From positions 558,001 through 622,000 of the forward strand of contig CAWEZX010000002.1 in the NCBI GenBank assembly GCA_963813555.1: a stretch of DNA of 64,000 nt, given 5' to 3'. This DNA is from Roseiarcus sp963813555. GTDB lineage: Bacteria > Pseudomonadota > Alphaproteobacteria > Rhizobiales > Beijerinckiaceae. Made by a program: the position numbers and the translations under genes. The notes beneath the pieces are model-generated. The model was not told the DNA's origin. It did not search any database and was given only the letters and a program-made list of their open reading frames with translations. Below, in pieces: positions 1 to 9,034 of this stretch (its first letter is position 1; the number at the start of each line of letters is the position of its first letter).

Positions 1-34
1 CGAGGTTGTCGACCTTGATCGTCTTACGAGCCAT
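1..34 (-). CDS. [NiFe] hydrogenase large (alpha) subunit, first 11 codons only
   Basis: An ATG at 34 reads MARKTIKVDNL leftward and leaves the window. It overlaps the last 11 bases of the small-subunit gene, which is how large-subunit genes follow small-subunit genes in cytoplasmic group 3 hydrogenase operons. The N-terminus resembles bacterial group 3b alpha subunits, which carry the Ni-Fe active site. The identity rests mainly on operon position because no cysteine motif is inside the window. Confidence 0.7.
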   Translation of the reverse strand, partial: MARKTIKVDNL

Positions 35-806
35 GGCGCTCGGCCTCCACGCGGAACGGCTCGGTGTCGGCGTTGAAGGTGCGATAGAGCCGATGCAGGT
101 CGCGTTCGGTCGCACCGAGCTCGGCCAGCTTCTTCGACAGAGACACCGTGTTCGGCGTTTCCATCGGCCCGTAGCACCCGTAGCAGCCGCGGTCGTAGGT
201 CGGACAGATCGCGCCGCAGCCGGCGTGAGTGACCGGGCCGAGACACGGCGTGCCGTGGGCGACCAGAACGCAGACATTGCCCCTGAGCTTGCACTCGATG
301 CAGACGCTGTGCGGCGGCACCGTTGGCTTGCGCTTGGCGAGGAAGGCGGTGATCACCTCGATCAGCTGGTATTTGTTGATTGGGCAGCCGCGCAGCTCGA
401 AATCGACCTTGACGTGCGCCGAGATCGGCGTCGAGGTGGCGAGCGTGCTGATATAGTCCGGCCGCGCATAGACGGCTGAGATGAAGCCGGCGACGTCGGC
501 GTAGTTGCGCAGCGCCTGGATGCCGCCGGCGGTGGCGCAGGCCCCGATGGTGACCAGCGCCCGCGACTGGCGCCGCACATCCTTGATGCGCTCCACGTCA
601 TGAGCCGTGGTGATCGAGCCTTCGACCAGTGACAGGTCGTAGGGCCCGGCGACCTCGGCCCGGGTTGCCTCAAGGAAGTAGGCGATGTCGGTCGCCCCGG
701 CGACGGCGAGCAACTCGTCCTCGCAATCGAGGAGGGACAACTGGCAGCCGTCGCAGGAGGAGAATTTCCAGACAGCGAGCTTCGGTTTGCGGACAGGCAC
801 GGCCAT
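24..806 (-). CDS. [NiFe] hydrogenase small (delta) subunit, group 3b type
   Basis: This 260-residue protein belongs to the NADH:quinone oxidoreductase 20-kDa-like family. It would carry the 4Fe-4S clusters that pass electrons between the Ni-Fe site in the large subunit and the diaphorase-like gamma subunit in the cytoplasm. Visible cysteines: CDGC near the N-terminus (proximal cluster), GACAT, GCPINK, then CIECKLRGNVC, a PCLGPVTHAGCG stretch and a final CYGCYG. There is no Tat signal, which fits a soluble enzyme. I chose the ATG at 806 because it lies one base after the stop of the gamma gene and begins the conserved fold; an in-frame ATG 63 bases upstream would add 21 non-conserved residues. 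The end overlaps the large-subunit start. Confidence 0.9.
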   Translation of the reverse strand: MAVPVRKPKLAVWKFSSCDGCQLSLLDCEDELLAVAGATDIAYFLEATRAEVAGPYDLSLVEGSITTAHDVERIKDVRRQSRALVTIGACATAGGIQALRNYADVAGFISAVYARPDYISTLATSTPISAHVKVDFELRGCPINKYQLIEVITAFLAKRKPTVPPHSVCIECKLRGNVCVLVAHGTPCLGPVTHAGCGAICPTYDRGCYGCYGPMETPNTVSLSKKLAELGATERDLHRLYRTFNADTEPFRVEAERHGS

Positions 807-807
807 T

Positions 808-1692
808 TCAGATCTCCCGCAAGCTGAAAATCCGGCGAAGCTGGTCGTAGGTGAACACCGGCCCATCACGGCAGATGAAGGTCGGACCGAACTGGCAGTG
901 GCCGCAAAGGCCGATGGCGCACTTCATGTTGCGCTCCATCGAGACATACATAGCGCTCGCCGGCACGCCCAAGGCCGCGAGCCCGGCGATCGAGAAACGC
1001 ATCATCACCTCGGGCCCGCAGATGAGGGCGATGGTATGCGCCGGATCGAAGGCGACGCGCGGGATGAGGGTGGTGACGACGCCGACGCTGCCGCGCCAGT
1101 CGCCGCCGGCGTGATCGACCGTGACCTGAAGATCGATGTCGAGCCGTCGTCGCCATCGCTCGAGCTCCCGCTGGAAAAGAATGTCGTCAGGCCGACGCAT
1201 GCCGACCAGGAGGACGAGGCGGCCGAAGCGCAGACGCTCAGCAAAGAAGCAGTGGATCGCCGGGCGGAGCGGGGCGAGGCCGAGGCCTCCGGCAATGATG
1301 ACCACGTCGGCGCCTGCGGCCTCCTCGACCGGCCAGCCGCGGCCGTATGGCCCACGCACCCCGATCGGGTCGCCGGGTTTGAGGCGCGTCAGCGCCTCGG
1401 AAACGCGGCCGACGGCCCGAATGGTGTGGATCAGGCGCCCGCGCTCGGCCGAATCGCCGCTGATTGAGATCGCCGCCTCGCCGACCCCCAGCGCGTAGAG
1501 CATATTGAACTGACCGGGCTGAAAGTCGAAGCCGGCGGGGGGCTCGATCTCCAGCGTCCAGATGTCGGCGCCCTCGCGGCGGACGCGCGCCACCCGCTCG
1601 ATGACCGGCAGCATCGGATCGGCAACAGTGCCCGCCAGCGCGATATTAGCCGGCGTCGCCACTCCGACGTCAGCGCGTTGTGCCGTAGACAT
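808..1692 (-). CDS. Hydrogenase gamma subunit: FAD/NAD(P)-binding reductase with 2Fe-2S domain
   Basis: This 294-residue protein of the ferredoxin-reductase/dihydroorotate-dehydrogenase electron-transfer family would move electrons between NAD(P)H and the FeS clusters of the hydrogenase. An N-terminal FAD-binding barrel carries the QPGQFNML motif. A Rossmann domain follows with IIAGGLGLAPLRP, and a C-terminal cluster-binding segment reads MKCAIGLCGHCQFG...ICRDGPVF. All are typical of the HydG/SudA-like gamma subunit of group 3b hydrogenases. Its ATG lies inside the last 23 bases of the cyclic-nucleotide-binding gene, and the small-subunit gene starts one base after its stop, so the operon is tightly coupled. 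Confidence 0.9.
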   Translation of the reverse strand: MSTAQRADVGVATPANIALAGTVADPMLPVIERVARVRREGADIWTLEIEPPAGFDFQPGQFNMLYALGVGEAAISISGDSAERGRLIHTIRAVGRVSEALTRLKPGDPIGVRGPYGRGWPVEEAAGADVVIIAGGLGLAPLRPAIHCFFAERLRFGRLVLLVGMRRPDDILFQRELERWRRRLDIDLQVTVDHAGGDWRGSVGVVTTLIPRVAFDPAHTIALICGPEVMMRFSIAGLAALGVPASAMYVSMERNMKCAIGLCGHCQFGPTFICRDGPVFTYDQLRRIFSLREI

Positions 1693-2134
1693 CGAGCACC
1701 TGGAGCTGGGTCGCCTGCAGCTGTTCGACTAGCACCGGCACGAACCGCATCATCATGGCGTAGCCGAAATCGTGATCGCTTTCGCACTTCCCACGCAGAC
1801 ATTTGGCGTCGATCCCGATCGCGCGGACGAGATCGAGAGCGCGGGCATCATAGGCCCAGTGGTACGGCGGAATCAGCCAGGAGAGGCCGACGACGTCGCC
1901 TTCCGGTTCGGTCCGGAACGTGACGGCGGCGCGGCCCGGCGAGGCCATCTCGAGAGCTACCCGGCCGTGGCGGATCAGAAAGAACTCGTCGGCCGGATCG
2001 CCCTCGTGACAGAGGTACTTGCCGGCATCGAAGCGAACGTTGCGCGCGCAGCCCGCGACGAGCTGGATCACATCTTCACCCAGCCCTGAGAAGAAGCGAT
2101 GCTCGCGGACGACCTTGTCCATGCCTTCGATCAT
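1670..2134 (-). CDS. Stand-alone cyclic-nucleotide-binding domain protein in the hydrogenase operon
   Basis: This 154-residue protein is almost entirely one CAP/CRP-type cNMP-binding domain (start MIEGMDKVVREHRFF, then GKYLCHEGDPADEFFLIRHGRVAL). No DNA-binding helix-turn-helix follows, so it is not an ordinary CRP regulator. Start at 2134: its ATG overlaps the TGA of the beta-subunit gene by four bases (ATGA). It sits between the beta and gamma genes. Similar cNMP-domain proteins recur in bacterial group 3b operons, where their role is unsettled. The phosphate-binding cassette arginine is not obvious (SPGRAAVTF), so real nucleotide binding is uncertain. A structural or regulatory subunit of the hydrogenase is the inference. 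Confidence 0.85.
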   Translation of the reverse strand: MIEGMDKVVREHRFFSGLGEDVIQLVAGCARNVRFDAGKYLCHEGDPADEFFLIRHGRVALEMASPGRAAVTFRTEPEGDVVGLSWLIPPYHWAYDARALDLVRAIGIDAKCLRGKCESDHDFGYAMMMRFVPVLVEQLQATQLQVLDVYGTTR

Positions 2135-3270
2135 GCCGTCGCCTCGCTCGCGGCCGGTTGCTCGCGGATGGCGCGGACTTCCTCGGTGATGTCGATGCCG
2201 ACTGGGCACCAGGTGATGCACCGGCCGCAGCCGACACAGCCGGACGAGCCGAACTGGTCGATCCAGGTCGCGAGTTTGTGGGTCATCCATTGGCGATAGC
2301 GCGAGCGGGCGGACCGGCGCACGCTGCCGCCATGCAGGTAGGAAAAGTCTTCGGTGAAGCAGGAGTCCCAGCGGCGCGAACGCTCCGCTCCGCCGTCGAG
2401 GTCGCTGGTGTCCTCGACCGAGGTGCAGAAGCAGGTCGGACAGACCATCGTGCAGTTGCCGCAGGTGAGGCAGCGGCCGGCGACATCGTCCCAGCGCGGG
2501 TGCTCGAGGTTGCCGAGGAGTAGCGAATGGATATCGTCCGTGCGCATGAGCCGGCCCATATTCGCGGCGGTCCGCGCGATGAGCTTGTCGGCGGCGGCGA
2601 CATGGTCCCGCCCGGCGGCATCATGCGGGATCTCAGCCAGCACCTCCCTGCCCCGCTCGGTGCCGACCTCTGCCAGGAACACGTGGCCTCGCTCATCGAG
2701 CAGTTCGGTCAGCGCGATGTCGAAGCCGGCATCGGCCCTCGGGCCGGCTCCCATGGACACGCAGAAACAGGTGCCACCCGCCTCCCCGCAATTCGTGGCG
2801 ACAATGAAGGCATTCTGCCGTCTAGCCTGGTAGTGCGGGTCGACATACGGCCCACCGAGGAAGACGCGATCCTGGATGCCGATCGCGTGGAGATCACAAG
2901 ACCGCGCGCCAATGAAGGCGAACGGGGTCGTCGGCTCCGGATCTCTATGGACCACCACACCGTCTCCGTTCCTCTCTGCCCGCCACAGTCTGAGGCGCGA
3001 CGGGTGCAGGAACTTCTTCCAGGAGTGGGGGCCGACGGCGTAGCCGAAAAGGGCATCATCGGCGCGGCGCTGGATGCGGTAGATGCCGCCGTCCTGGACG
3101 TCGGTCCAGCCAGCGGGCAGGTCGCCGACACCTTGGATATTGTCGAACACGATCGCCTGATCGCGGAGCGTCGGTCCGACGACGCGGTAGCCGTGGCGGG
3201 CAAGCGTCTCGATCAACGCCTGCAGGCCGTCACGCGACAGAATCGCCCTCTCACCGCTTGCTGGGGACAT
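2131..3270 (-). CDS. Hydrogenase beta subunit, 4Fe-4S dicluster protein
   Basis: About 379 residues, similar to the beta subunit of sulfhydrogenase/group 3b enzymes and to AsrA of anaerobic sulfite reductase. Two C-terminal ferredoxin motifs are clear: CLTCGNCTMVCPTCFC near residue 267 and GCVGCGRCITWCP near residue 345. The N-terminal half has the family's conserved SCDLHAIGIQDRVF and CGEAGGTCFC stretches. It relays electrons between the gamma flavoprotein and the delta subunit. The start is uncertain: the ATG at 3270 matches where the family begins but has a weak ribosome site, while a TTG at 3366 would add 32 residues. This is the first gene of the leftward operon. An IS630 element lies about 30 to 130 bases upstream and may have displaced the promoter. 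Confidence 0.88.
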   Translation of the reverse strand: MSPASGERAILSRDGLQALIETLARHGYRVVGPTLRDQAIVFDNIQGVGDLPAGWTDVQDGGIYRIQRRADDALFGYAVGPHSWKKFLHPSRLRLWRAERNGDGVVVHRDPEPTTPFAFIGARSCDLHAIGIQDRVFLGGPYVDPHYQARRQNAFIVATNCGEAGGTCFCVSMGAGPRADAGFDIALTELLDERGHVFLAEVGTERGREVLAEIPHDAAGRDHVAAADKLIARTAANMGRLMRTDDIHSLLLGNLEHPRWDDVAGRCLTCGNCTMVCPTCFCTSVEDTSDLDGGAERSRRWDSCFTEDFSYLHGGSVRRSARSRYRQWMTHKLATWIDQFGSSGCVGCGRCITWCPVGIDITEEVRAIREQPAASEATA

Positions 3271-3399
3271 TGATTCGTCGCGGGTCACGTCTCGATCCCT
3301 TCGCGCCGTCGGGCGCCGCCTCAGATGTTCGCTGTCACAATGACCGGCGTCTTTGATGCAGCTCAAGGTTCCTAGAATCCGTAGACCCGTCGCGCGGCA

Positions 3400-4466
3400 C
3401 TAAGCAGAGATTCGTGGCTTGGCCAACGGATTGGGGATGCGCTCGCGGTTCAGATCAATGACGGCGTGATGGATGGCCTGGTCGAGCGCGTCGGCGTCGG
3501 TGAAGGTCTGGTGGGCGAGGTGATGGGCTTTAAGATCGCGCCAGACCGGCTCGATGTCGTTGAGTTCGGGGGTGTATTTCGGCAGCCATTCGACGGTGAG
3601 CCAGTGCGCGCGGGCGGCCAGGGCGGCGAGCGAGCGTTTGCTGGTGTGGATCGGACCATTGTCCTCGACCAGCACGACCGGCTTGGCCTGTCGCCCGGGC
3701 TGCGGTCCAAAGAGACGGTCGAGTTGCTCCAGATGGGCGATGAAATCGCCGCTGCGCTTGGTCGGGCTGGTATGGACGATGAGTTGGCGCGTGAGGGGAT
3801 CGAGCGACCCCAGCATCGCGACCTTCTTGGCCTGCCCCGGCGCCGGCACACGCAAGTCCGCCCCCGACTTCGCCCAGGCGCGGGCGAGATAGGGATGGGT
3901 CAGCGCCTCGCTCTCATCGCCGTAGAGAAGAACGATGTCGCCCGCTTCGGCCTGCTGTTTGCGCAGTTGCAGGCGCAGCCCCACCCGTTCCACCTCGCTT
4001 TCCGTCTGACGTCCCTTCAGCGTGTGCCGGGGCCGCCGCCAGCGGAACTTTTTTTTCGCAAGGCCTTGGACAGTTGCGAACGGCTGATGCGCACGCCCTC
4101 GCGCGCTTCGATCTCGGCGCGAAGGCGGGGGATCGTCCAGTTGCGCCGGTCGGCCACAGGTTCTTCCAGCAGCGGGGTGGCGACGCGCATGGCGGCTTCA
4201 CTCTTCACCGGAGGGGGGCCCGGCGCGATGCTGGTCCTCAGCGCTGCCACACCGCCGGCGGTGAAGTCGCTGCGCCACAGCCGAACCGTATCTTCGCGCA
4301 CGCCAAACGCCTCCGCGATCTTGGGGCTGGTCCAACCAGCCAGCGTCAAAAGCACGGCGCGGGCGCGGTCCGCCTCGCCGCGATCGCGCGAACCGGCAAC
4401 AGCCAAGAGGCCGGCGCGTTGTTCATCGCTCGCCATAATCGGAGACTTTCCCGCCATGTCATACAC
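3400..4466 (-). CDS. IS630 transposase (two frames, -1 frameshift at A8)
   Basis: The first frame (4466 to 4017) encodes the helix-turn-helix half, with repeated HTH segments such as KIAEAFGVREDTVRLWR. The second (to 3400) encodes the DDE half: Asp in GDESEAL, Asp in VEDNGPIH and Glu in NDIEPVWRDLK. The frames meet at a run of eight A (reverse strand, about 4047-4054). A -1 slip there restores the family-typical KKKFRWRRPRHTLKGRQ junction and a transposase of normal IS630 length (about 350 residues). This is probably programmed frameshifting, since copy 2 has the same A8. The final TAG includes the TA target duplication rather than coming wholly from the element. Confidence 0.88.
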
Positions 4467-4534
4467 CTTGCGAATCGGCGCAGGCAGCCAACCGCAAAAA
4501 ACCTATCCGTTGGTTAGCCAAACGGAATTCTGCT
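3403..4534 (-). mobile_element. IS630-family insertion sequence, copy 1
   Basis: The element is 1132 bases, flanked on both sides by TA (3401-3402 and 4535-4536), the usual IS630 target duplication. The ends are imperfect inverted repeats: reading inward, AGCAGAATTCCG... at the right end and AGCAGAGATTCG... at the left, both continuing into a shared CCAACGGAT block. Copy 2 at 16966-18097 has the same length and almost the same sequence, inverted. It sits just upstream of the hydrogenase operon. Confidence 0.92.
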
Positions 4535-4536
4535 TA

Positions 4537-4896
4537 GGTCCGAGGCCATCCGGGTTCGATCTCCCCCGCACCGGCCTTCCACGCCACGGGCGGATCACGG
4601 CTCAAGCGAAGCCCACACCCATTTTGCTGCGCGTCAGCAACGAGGGTCCCGCTCAAGCCCCTCGCAAATCGAGTCGCTGAACGTATTGCCGAGGAGCGGT
4701 TTCTCGTTGATCACGACACCCGCCTCAGCGGCCCACTCACTCTACTGGCGATCAGGATCGCCGGCAAGTCGAGAGCGCGCGCACGGGCTTTGTCATGTAT
4801 ATGGACCTCGGATAATCGCGGGCGGCGCGTGATCTACCGATAGTGCCGCGATCTGGGCGATGACGCCCTGTGATTCGCACCTTCGGAGACTCATCG
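4537..4896. other. Non-coding stretch before the IS110 pseudogene
   Basis: About 360 bases between the IS630 end and the IS110-type start codon hold no convincing gene on either strand. In IS110-group elements the region just upstream of the transposase encodes the bridge RNA, so the part next to 4896 could be such a remnant. I cannot fix its left end or fold it reliably. Confidence 0.4.
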
Positions 4897-5922
4897 ATGT
4901 CCCATTTTGTTGGCCTGGACGTTTCGCAAAAGATGACGGCGATTTGCGTCGTTGACAAGGACGGCCGGAGAATATGGCGGGGCCAGTGCCTCTCGCTTCC
5001 AGAACAGAAGCGTCGCCTTGCGCCGATACGCGGGCGACAAAGCTCGGATAGGGATCGAAACCGGCGCCATGACGCCATGGATTGTGCATGAACTGCGCAA
5101 TCTCGGCTTCGAGGTGGTTTGCCTCGATGCGAGGCATGCGCGCGCCGCGCTCAAAATGCAGATCAACAAGAATGATCAAAATGACGCCGAGGGATTGGCC
5201 CAGATCGTTCGCATCGGCTGGTGTCGGTCGGTTCACGTCAAGTCGTTCGATAGCCGCCGTGCGCGAGCAATTCTCGGCGCGAGGACGCAACTCGTGGGCA
5301 TGACAACCCGACTGTCCAACCATATCCGCGGGGTGCTCAAGACATTCGGCCTGTTGCCTGGCGCGATGCGAGGATTGCCCTTTGATCGGAAGGTCGAGGT
5401 TCTGCTTGAGGATCGTTCCGACGTCGCGCCAATTGTCAGGCCGATGCTTGTCGCTTGGCGGCAACTGCGCGTGGAGATCGTGGCTTTCGACAAGGCAATC
5501 CACGCAATGGTGCGAATGAGTGGGGCGTCTCGCCTTCTGATGAGTGTGCCTGGCGTCGGCATGTTATCAGCCCTCGCCTATGTGAGCACCGTTGAAGATC
5601 CGTCGCGTTTTGCCCGATCACGATCGGTAGGCGCGCACCTTGGGCTCACGCCACGACAATATCAATCGGGCGAAGTCGATCGAAGCGGCCGGATATCCAA
5701 GTGCGGCGACACCCTTACTCGAACGCTGATGTACGAGGCTGCGGGGGTGATCCTGACCAGGGTCAAAAAGGCCTCCGGTTTGAGGGACTGGGCTGCCGCG
5801 ATCGCAAAGCGATCAGGGCCGGGCAAGGCACGAGTTGCGCTGGCCAGAAAGTTCTCGGTTATCCTTCATAGCATTTGGCGTTCGGGAGAGCCGTTCCGTT
5901 GGTCGGAGCCAAAGTCCGCGCC
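4897..5922 (+). pseudogene. IS110-family transposase, frameshifted
   Basis: The start MSHFVGLDVSQKMTAICVVD is the DEDD (RuvC-like) N-terminus of IS110 transposases, with the first acidic residue in GLDVSQ. Between about 5010 and 5035 the reading frame changes. The second frame continues with ARIGIETGAMTPWIVHEL, then NKNDQNDAEGLAQI (the family's DxxD-type motif) and the C-terminal Transposase_20 helix-hairpin part SVPGVGMLSALAYV, with SRSVGAHLGLTPRQYQSG after it. After the usual C-terminus (ILHSIWRSGEPF) the frame reads on to 6190 with no family similarity. One indel near 5020 therefore breaks the gene. If it is a sequencing error, the element would be intact. Confidence 0.85.
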
Positions 5923-6519
5923 TTACCGGCCGCCTCGCGGCCTTCCTGAGACGGCGACGGCCCAAGCTTCGTTCTTTCCGCCAGATCGACGATCGCGGCC
6001 GCATCGCCAACCTAAAGTTGGCCGCCGAGCGCAATGCTCGGTGACGTTTGCGTCAGATCAATGCTCAGCGTCAACAGATGGTGATATCAGCGCCGCGATC
6101 CAGCGGGAGAGCATTGGTCAGCACTTGGAGCCGCAGCTCAAGGGAACGAAGGCGGAGATCCCATACTCATTCGAGTCTATAATTTCATGATCTTGGACCG
6201 CTTTACCGGCGGAAAGCTCACGTCGTCGTTCAAATATGCGGCAGCCCAGATTGAAAAGCTTGGTTGTGAGGTCCTGCCCGATACGGCGATTGATGTCGAC
6301 GAGTCCCAACTGGATGACGACGGAGCGTACGTACCTGGCATCGCTGCATCGAAGCAGTGCCGCTCGGCTCGCGCCTCTCCGCCGTCGACTTAGGACGTTC
6401 GGCTTCCCTGCGGCTACAGTCAGATAACGCTTTTGGACCCTAGCCATGCACCGGGACGCTTCTGTCCTGAATTCGGCAGCATTGTCCGGGGCGAGGCGCG
6501 GCCATATAGGATGTTCTGA
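5923..6519. other. Region without a recognisable gene
   Basis: About 600 bases follow the IS110-type pseudogene. A short rightward frame at 6187-6393 (starting MILDRFTGGKLTSSF) has plausible composition but matches nothing I recognise and is not preceded by a clear ribosome site. Right-hand bases probably belong to the upstream part of the small HTH frame. I see no RNA gene or clear IS end here. Confidence 0.35.
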
Positions 6520-6633
6520 TCGAAAGGGAATTTCGACCGGTGGTCCCGCAAGGAGCGCAGGAGGAGTACCCCTTTTCCGGAGCGTCCCCCCGAACTGCAC
6601 GACCGCCCACCGCTCGCCCCGGCGGACCCGACA

Positions 6634-6870
6634 TTGGCCGAGGCCAGCCGCATTCTCGGCGTTTCCCCGAGGCTCATCTACCGGCTGATCGAGAAGGGCG
6701 AGCTTGAGACTTACGTCCTCGGGCGTCGTCGCGTCACCGCCGCGTCGATCAGGCTCTTTCGAGCGAAGTGTCTCGCCGCCGGGGCGCGGCTTCAGCCGGT
6801 AGTCGCCAAGCGCAAGCCCGGTCGACCGCGCAAGCCTCGCCCTCAAGAGCATCCGCAGGTTGCGGAGTAA
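6634..6870 (+). CDS. Small helix-turn-helix (excisionase/MerR-type) protein or fragment
   Basis: A 78-residue frame with a clear winged HTH_17-type motif: LAEASRILGVSPRLIYRLIEKGELETYVLGRRRVTAASI. It ends in a basic proline-rich tail (KRKPGRPRKPRPQ). Such domains are found in excisionases and in small phage or plasmid regulators, which fits the mobile surroundings. The start is doubtful: the frame is open from 6520 but offers only a TTG at 6634, so it may be a fragment of a larger gene or a frameshifted one. There is no partner integrase immediately beside it; the nearest is the broken one at 10143-11397. Confidence 0.5.
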   Translation: MAEASRILGVSPRLIYRLIEKGELETYVLGRRRVTAASIRLFRAKCLAAGARLQPVVAKRKPGRPRKPRPQEHPQVAE

Positions 6871-7239
6871 GGGCGCATGACAGCTTCACCCTCGCGGTGG
6901 CGCATGATGAGGACGACGTTGCGGTGCTCGACTGCTTGGTCGAGATCAGGAGCCCGTTCAATCCCACGACTGCGGTGGCCGATAAATGCGATAGCGACGC
7001 TCGGCCCAGACGCTCGCCCGCGCGGATTGCTCATACCGTCGAGTTGAGGGGATTCGAACTGCGATGCAGTTAGCGATGCGCTTGCGAGCGATAACGGCTC
7101 AACGGCGGGCACACTAAAGAGCCCAAACCTGATGCCAACGTTTACCCGGCGAAGGCCTTCACGTAGACCACCAAGTTCTGACGGCATGATGGCGACACGA
7201 AAGGAGCATGTTATGGGGTTGTCCTGGCATCAGGGTCCT
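6871..7239. other. Intergenic stretch without a supported gene
   Basis: About 370 bases between the HTH frame and the first IS1182-type element. A leftward frame covering 6843-7187 has composition like a chance frame. I found no tRNA; a GGATTCGAAC string near 7049 does not sit in a foldable T-arm. Confidence 0.4.
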
Positions 7240-7243
7240 CTAG

Positions 7244-8872
7244 CAGCCTGTCGGACTGCGCTCATTTTGGCTGACGATCGCGTGGATTGTCGCGGTTTGG
7301 ATGTGGGTGGTAGATCGAGCTTTTCGGTCGCTTCGACTGAGCCTTGGGGAGCCTTGAAAAGCCTCTGCCTAGGGCTGGTCGGCGCGCCTCGTGCGCGTTC
7401 GGCCTTTGTCAGGCGGGGCTGAGCGTGAACATTCGCTTCAGATTCCAAGCCATGGTCACGAGAGTCCACTCGCCGCGCACTTTTTCGAGCCCACGCAGGG
7501 AAAATTGACGGAATCCGAGCACGGATTTGATGATGCCGAACACGGGTTCCGGCGTCTGTTTGCGCAAGGCGTAGAGCGCGCGGCCTTCCGGCGTCTTCAG
7601 TTTATGGGCCATCGCCTGGACCGGCGTCGGTTGTTCCGGGGCTGCCGGCGTCGGCGCGAAGCGCACGCTCAGCGGCGGATGATGCGGCTGGCGGCCCATC
7701 GCGATCACCGGCTCGACGCCCGCCCTTGCACAGGCGTCCACATTGCCCGCGCTGAAATAGCCGGCGTCCGCCAGCAGATGTTCGACCTTCCCCAAATTCT
7801 CGGGCAACGCGCCGATCTTCTCCAGTATGGGCTCGACTTGGCCCTTGTCGTTGGGCGTCTGGACCACGTCGATCGCCACCACCAGCAGGCTGCCCGTCGC
7901 CACCGCCGCTTGCGCGTTGTAGCTTTGTTCGAAACCACCGCCAGCCGCCGGCATGATGCGGGAGTTCTCATCGGTCAGATTGACCTGATCACTCGGTCGC
8001 GCTCGTTCGGCCGGAGGTTGCGGCGGCTTGCCGCCCGGCTTCTTTCCCGTCGCCGCGGCCTTGGCCTCGCGCGCCGCCATTTTGGCCTCGTGCTCCGCCA
8101 TCTCGCGCGCATGACGCTCCTTGGCCCGAGCCTCGATCTTCGCCCGCGCTTCGGCGATCTTACGAAGACGCTCCTCGCGCCGCGCCAATTCGTCGGGGAT
8201 CGACATGCCGTCGGGAACGTCGGCCGCGTCCGCCGCTTCGGCTTTGGTCATCAGATCGGCGACCTCGGCCTTCAATTGCGCCTCGATCTTGCCTGCGTGT
8301 TCATGGGAAAGCGCGCTGTGCCGGCTTGCGTTGGCATGGATCTTCGTCCCGTCCAGGCCGATCGTCCCCATCTCCAGCACCCCCATCTCGCGGGCGAGTT
8401 GAAGAACGTCCACGAACAGCTTCTCGATCTCTTTCAAGAAGCGCCGCCGAAACGTCGCGATCGTGTCGTGGTCGGGATGATCGTTCGCGGCGATGAAACG
8501 AAACGCCACCAAGTCGTAGGTCGCCCGCTCCAGCTTGCGGCTGGAGAACACCCCCGTCGCATAGCCGTAAACCAGAAGCCCCAACACCATCCTGGGATGA
8601 TACGAAGCCGAACCCGAGCCCCGATAGTCCCGGCTCATCCTGCCGAGATCCAGACCGTCGACCACTTCGACAATGAACCGAGCCAGATGTTTCTCCGGCA
8701 GCCACTCGTCAACCGAAGGCGGAAGCAGATATCCCGTCTCTCGGCCGATCGTACGAAAATTGTCCATCTGACCCGGTTCGTGGCGCAAGGAGAATCAACG
8801 CCGTCATTGTACCTCGCCAAACACCGCAGGTCCTTCCAGAACCCACGTCGTTCATTTAAGTCCGACAGGCTG
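7244..8872 (-). mobile_element. IS1182-type insertion sequence, copy 1
   Basis: The element is 1629 bases with terminal inverted repeats CAGCCTGTCGGACT / AGTCCGACAGGCTG. It is flanked by CTAG on both sides (7240-7243 and 8873-8876), either a 4-base target duplication or a palindromic target. Copy 2 at 11402-13033 is nearly identical and in the same orientation, so the 2.5 kb between them could be lost or moved by recombination. Confidence 0.9.
7409..8788 (-). CDS. IS1182-family transposase, copy 1
   Basis: A 459-residue DDE transposase. The N-terminal DUF772-type domain includes LPEKHLARFIVEVVDGLDL and SYHPRMVLGLLVYGYATGV. The first catalytic Asp lies in TIGLDGTKIHANAS. A long charged coiled insertion of Ala/Glu/Arg/Lys follows (roughly residues 180-270). 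The second Asp is in LADAGYFSAGN and the C-terminal Glu in PEPVFGIIKSVLGFRQF. It is full length and intact, and differs from copy 2 at only a few residues, so it is recent and probably active. Confidence 0.93.
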   Translation of the reverse strand: MRHEPGQMDNFRTIGRETGYLLPPSVDEWLPEKHLARFIVEVVDGLDLGRMSRDYRGSGSASYHPRMVLGLLVYGYATGVFSSRKLERATYDLVAFRFIAANDHPDHDTIATFRRRFLKEIEKLFVDVLQLAREMGVLEMGTIGLDGTKIHANASRHSALSHEHAGKIEAQLKAEVADLMTKAEAADAADVPDGMSIPDELARREERLRKIAEARAKIEARAKERHAREMAEHEAKMAAREAKAAATGKKPGGKPPQPPAERARPSDQVNLTDENSRIMPAAGGGFEQSYNAQAAVATGSLLVVAIDVVQTPNDKGQVEPILEKIGALPENLGKVEHLLADAGYFSAGNVDACARAGVEPVIAMGRQPHHPPLSVRFAPTPAAPEQPTPVQAMAHKLKTPEGRALYALRKQTPEPVFGIIKSVLGFRQFSLRGLEKVRGEWTLVTMAWNLKRMFTLSPA

Positions 8873-9034
8873 CTAGTTGTCAGATTCCAGGCAGCCAACC
8901 GTTACTTCGAACAAGGCTAAAAGGAGACACCCCGATTAAGGGTTCACACATTCGTTTGTGGAAGGCCCTTTCGCTTCCCCAATGATCCCTTGACGGTTCC
9001 TTGGCATGCGCCCTGAGGATGGTAGGGAAAAGCA

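Noticed and set aside
4545..4580. GGGTTCGATC string resembling a tRNA T-arm next to IS630 copy 1
   Set aside because: The bases on both sides do not pair into a 5-bp T-stem and no acceptor or anticodon arm is found.
3466..4680. Rightward open frame of 404 codons across IS630 copy 1
   Set aside because: It is antisense to the transposase and recurs identically over copy 2, so it reflects GC-rich codon structure.
7040..7065. GGATTCGAAC, a reverse-strand tRNA-like string
   Set aside because: No matching stem or cloverleaf in either direction.
7391..8920. Long rightward open frame of 509 codons
   Set aside because: It is the complement of the IS1182 transposase; His/Arg-rich shadow composition and no family match.
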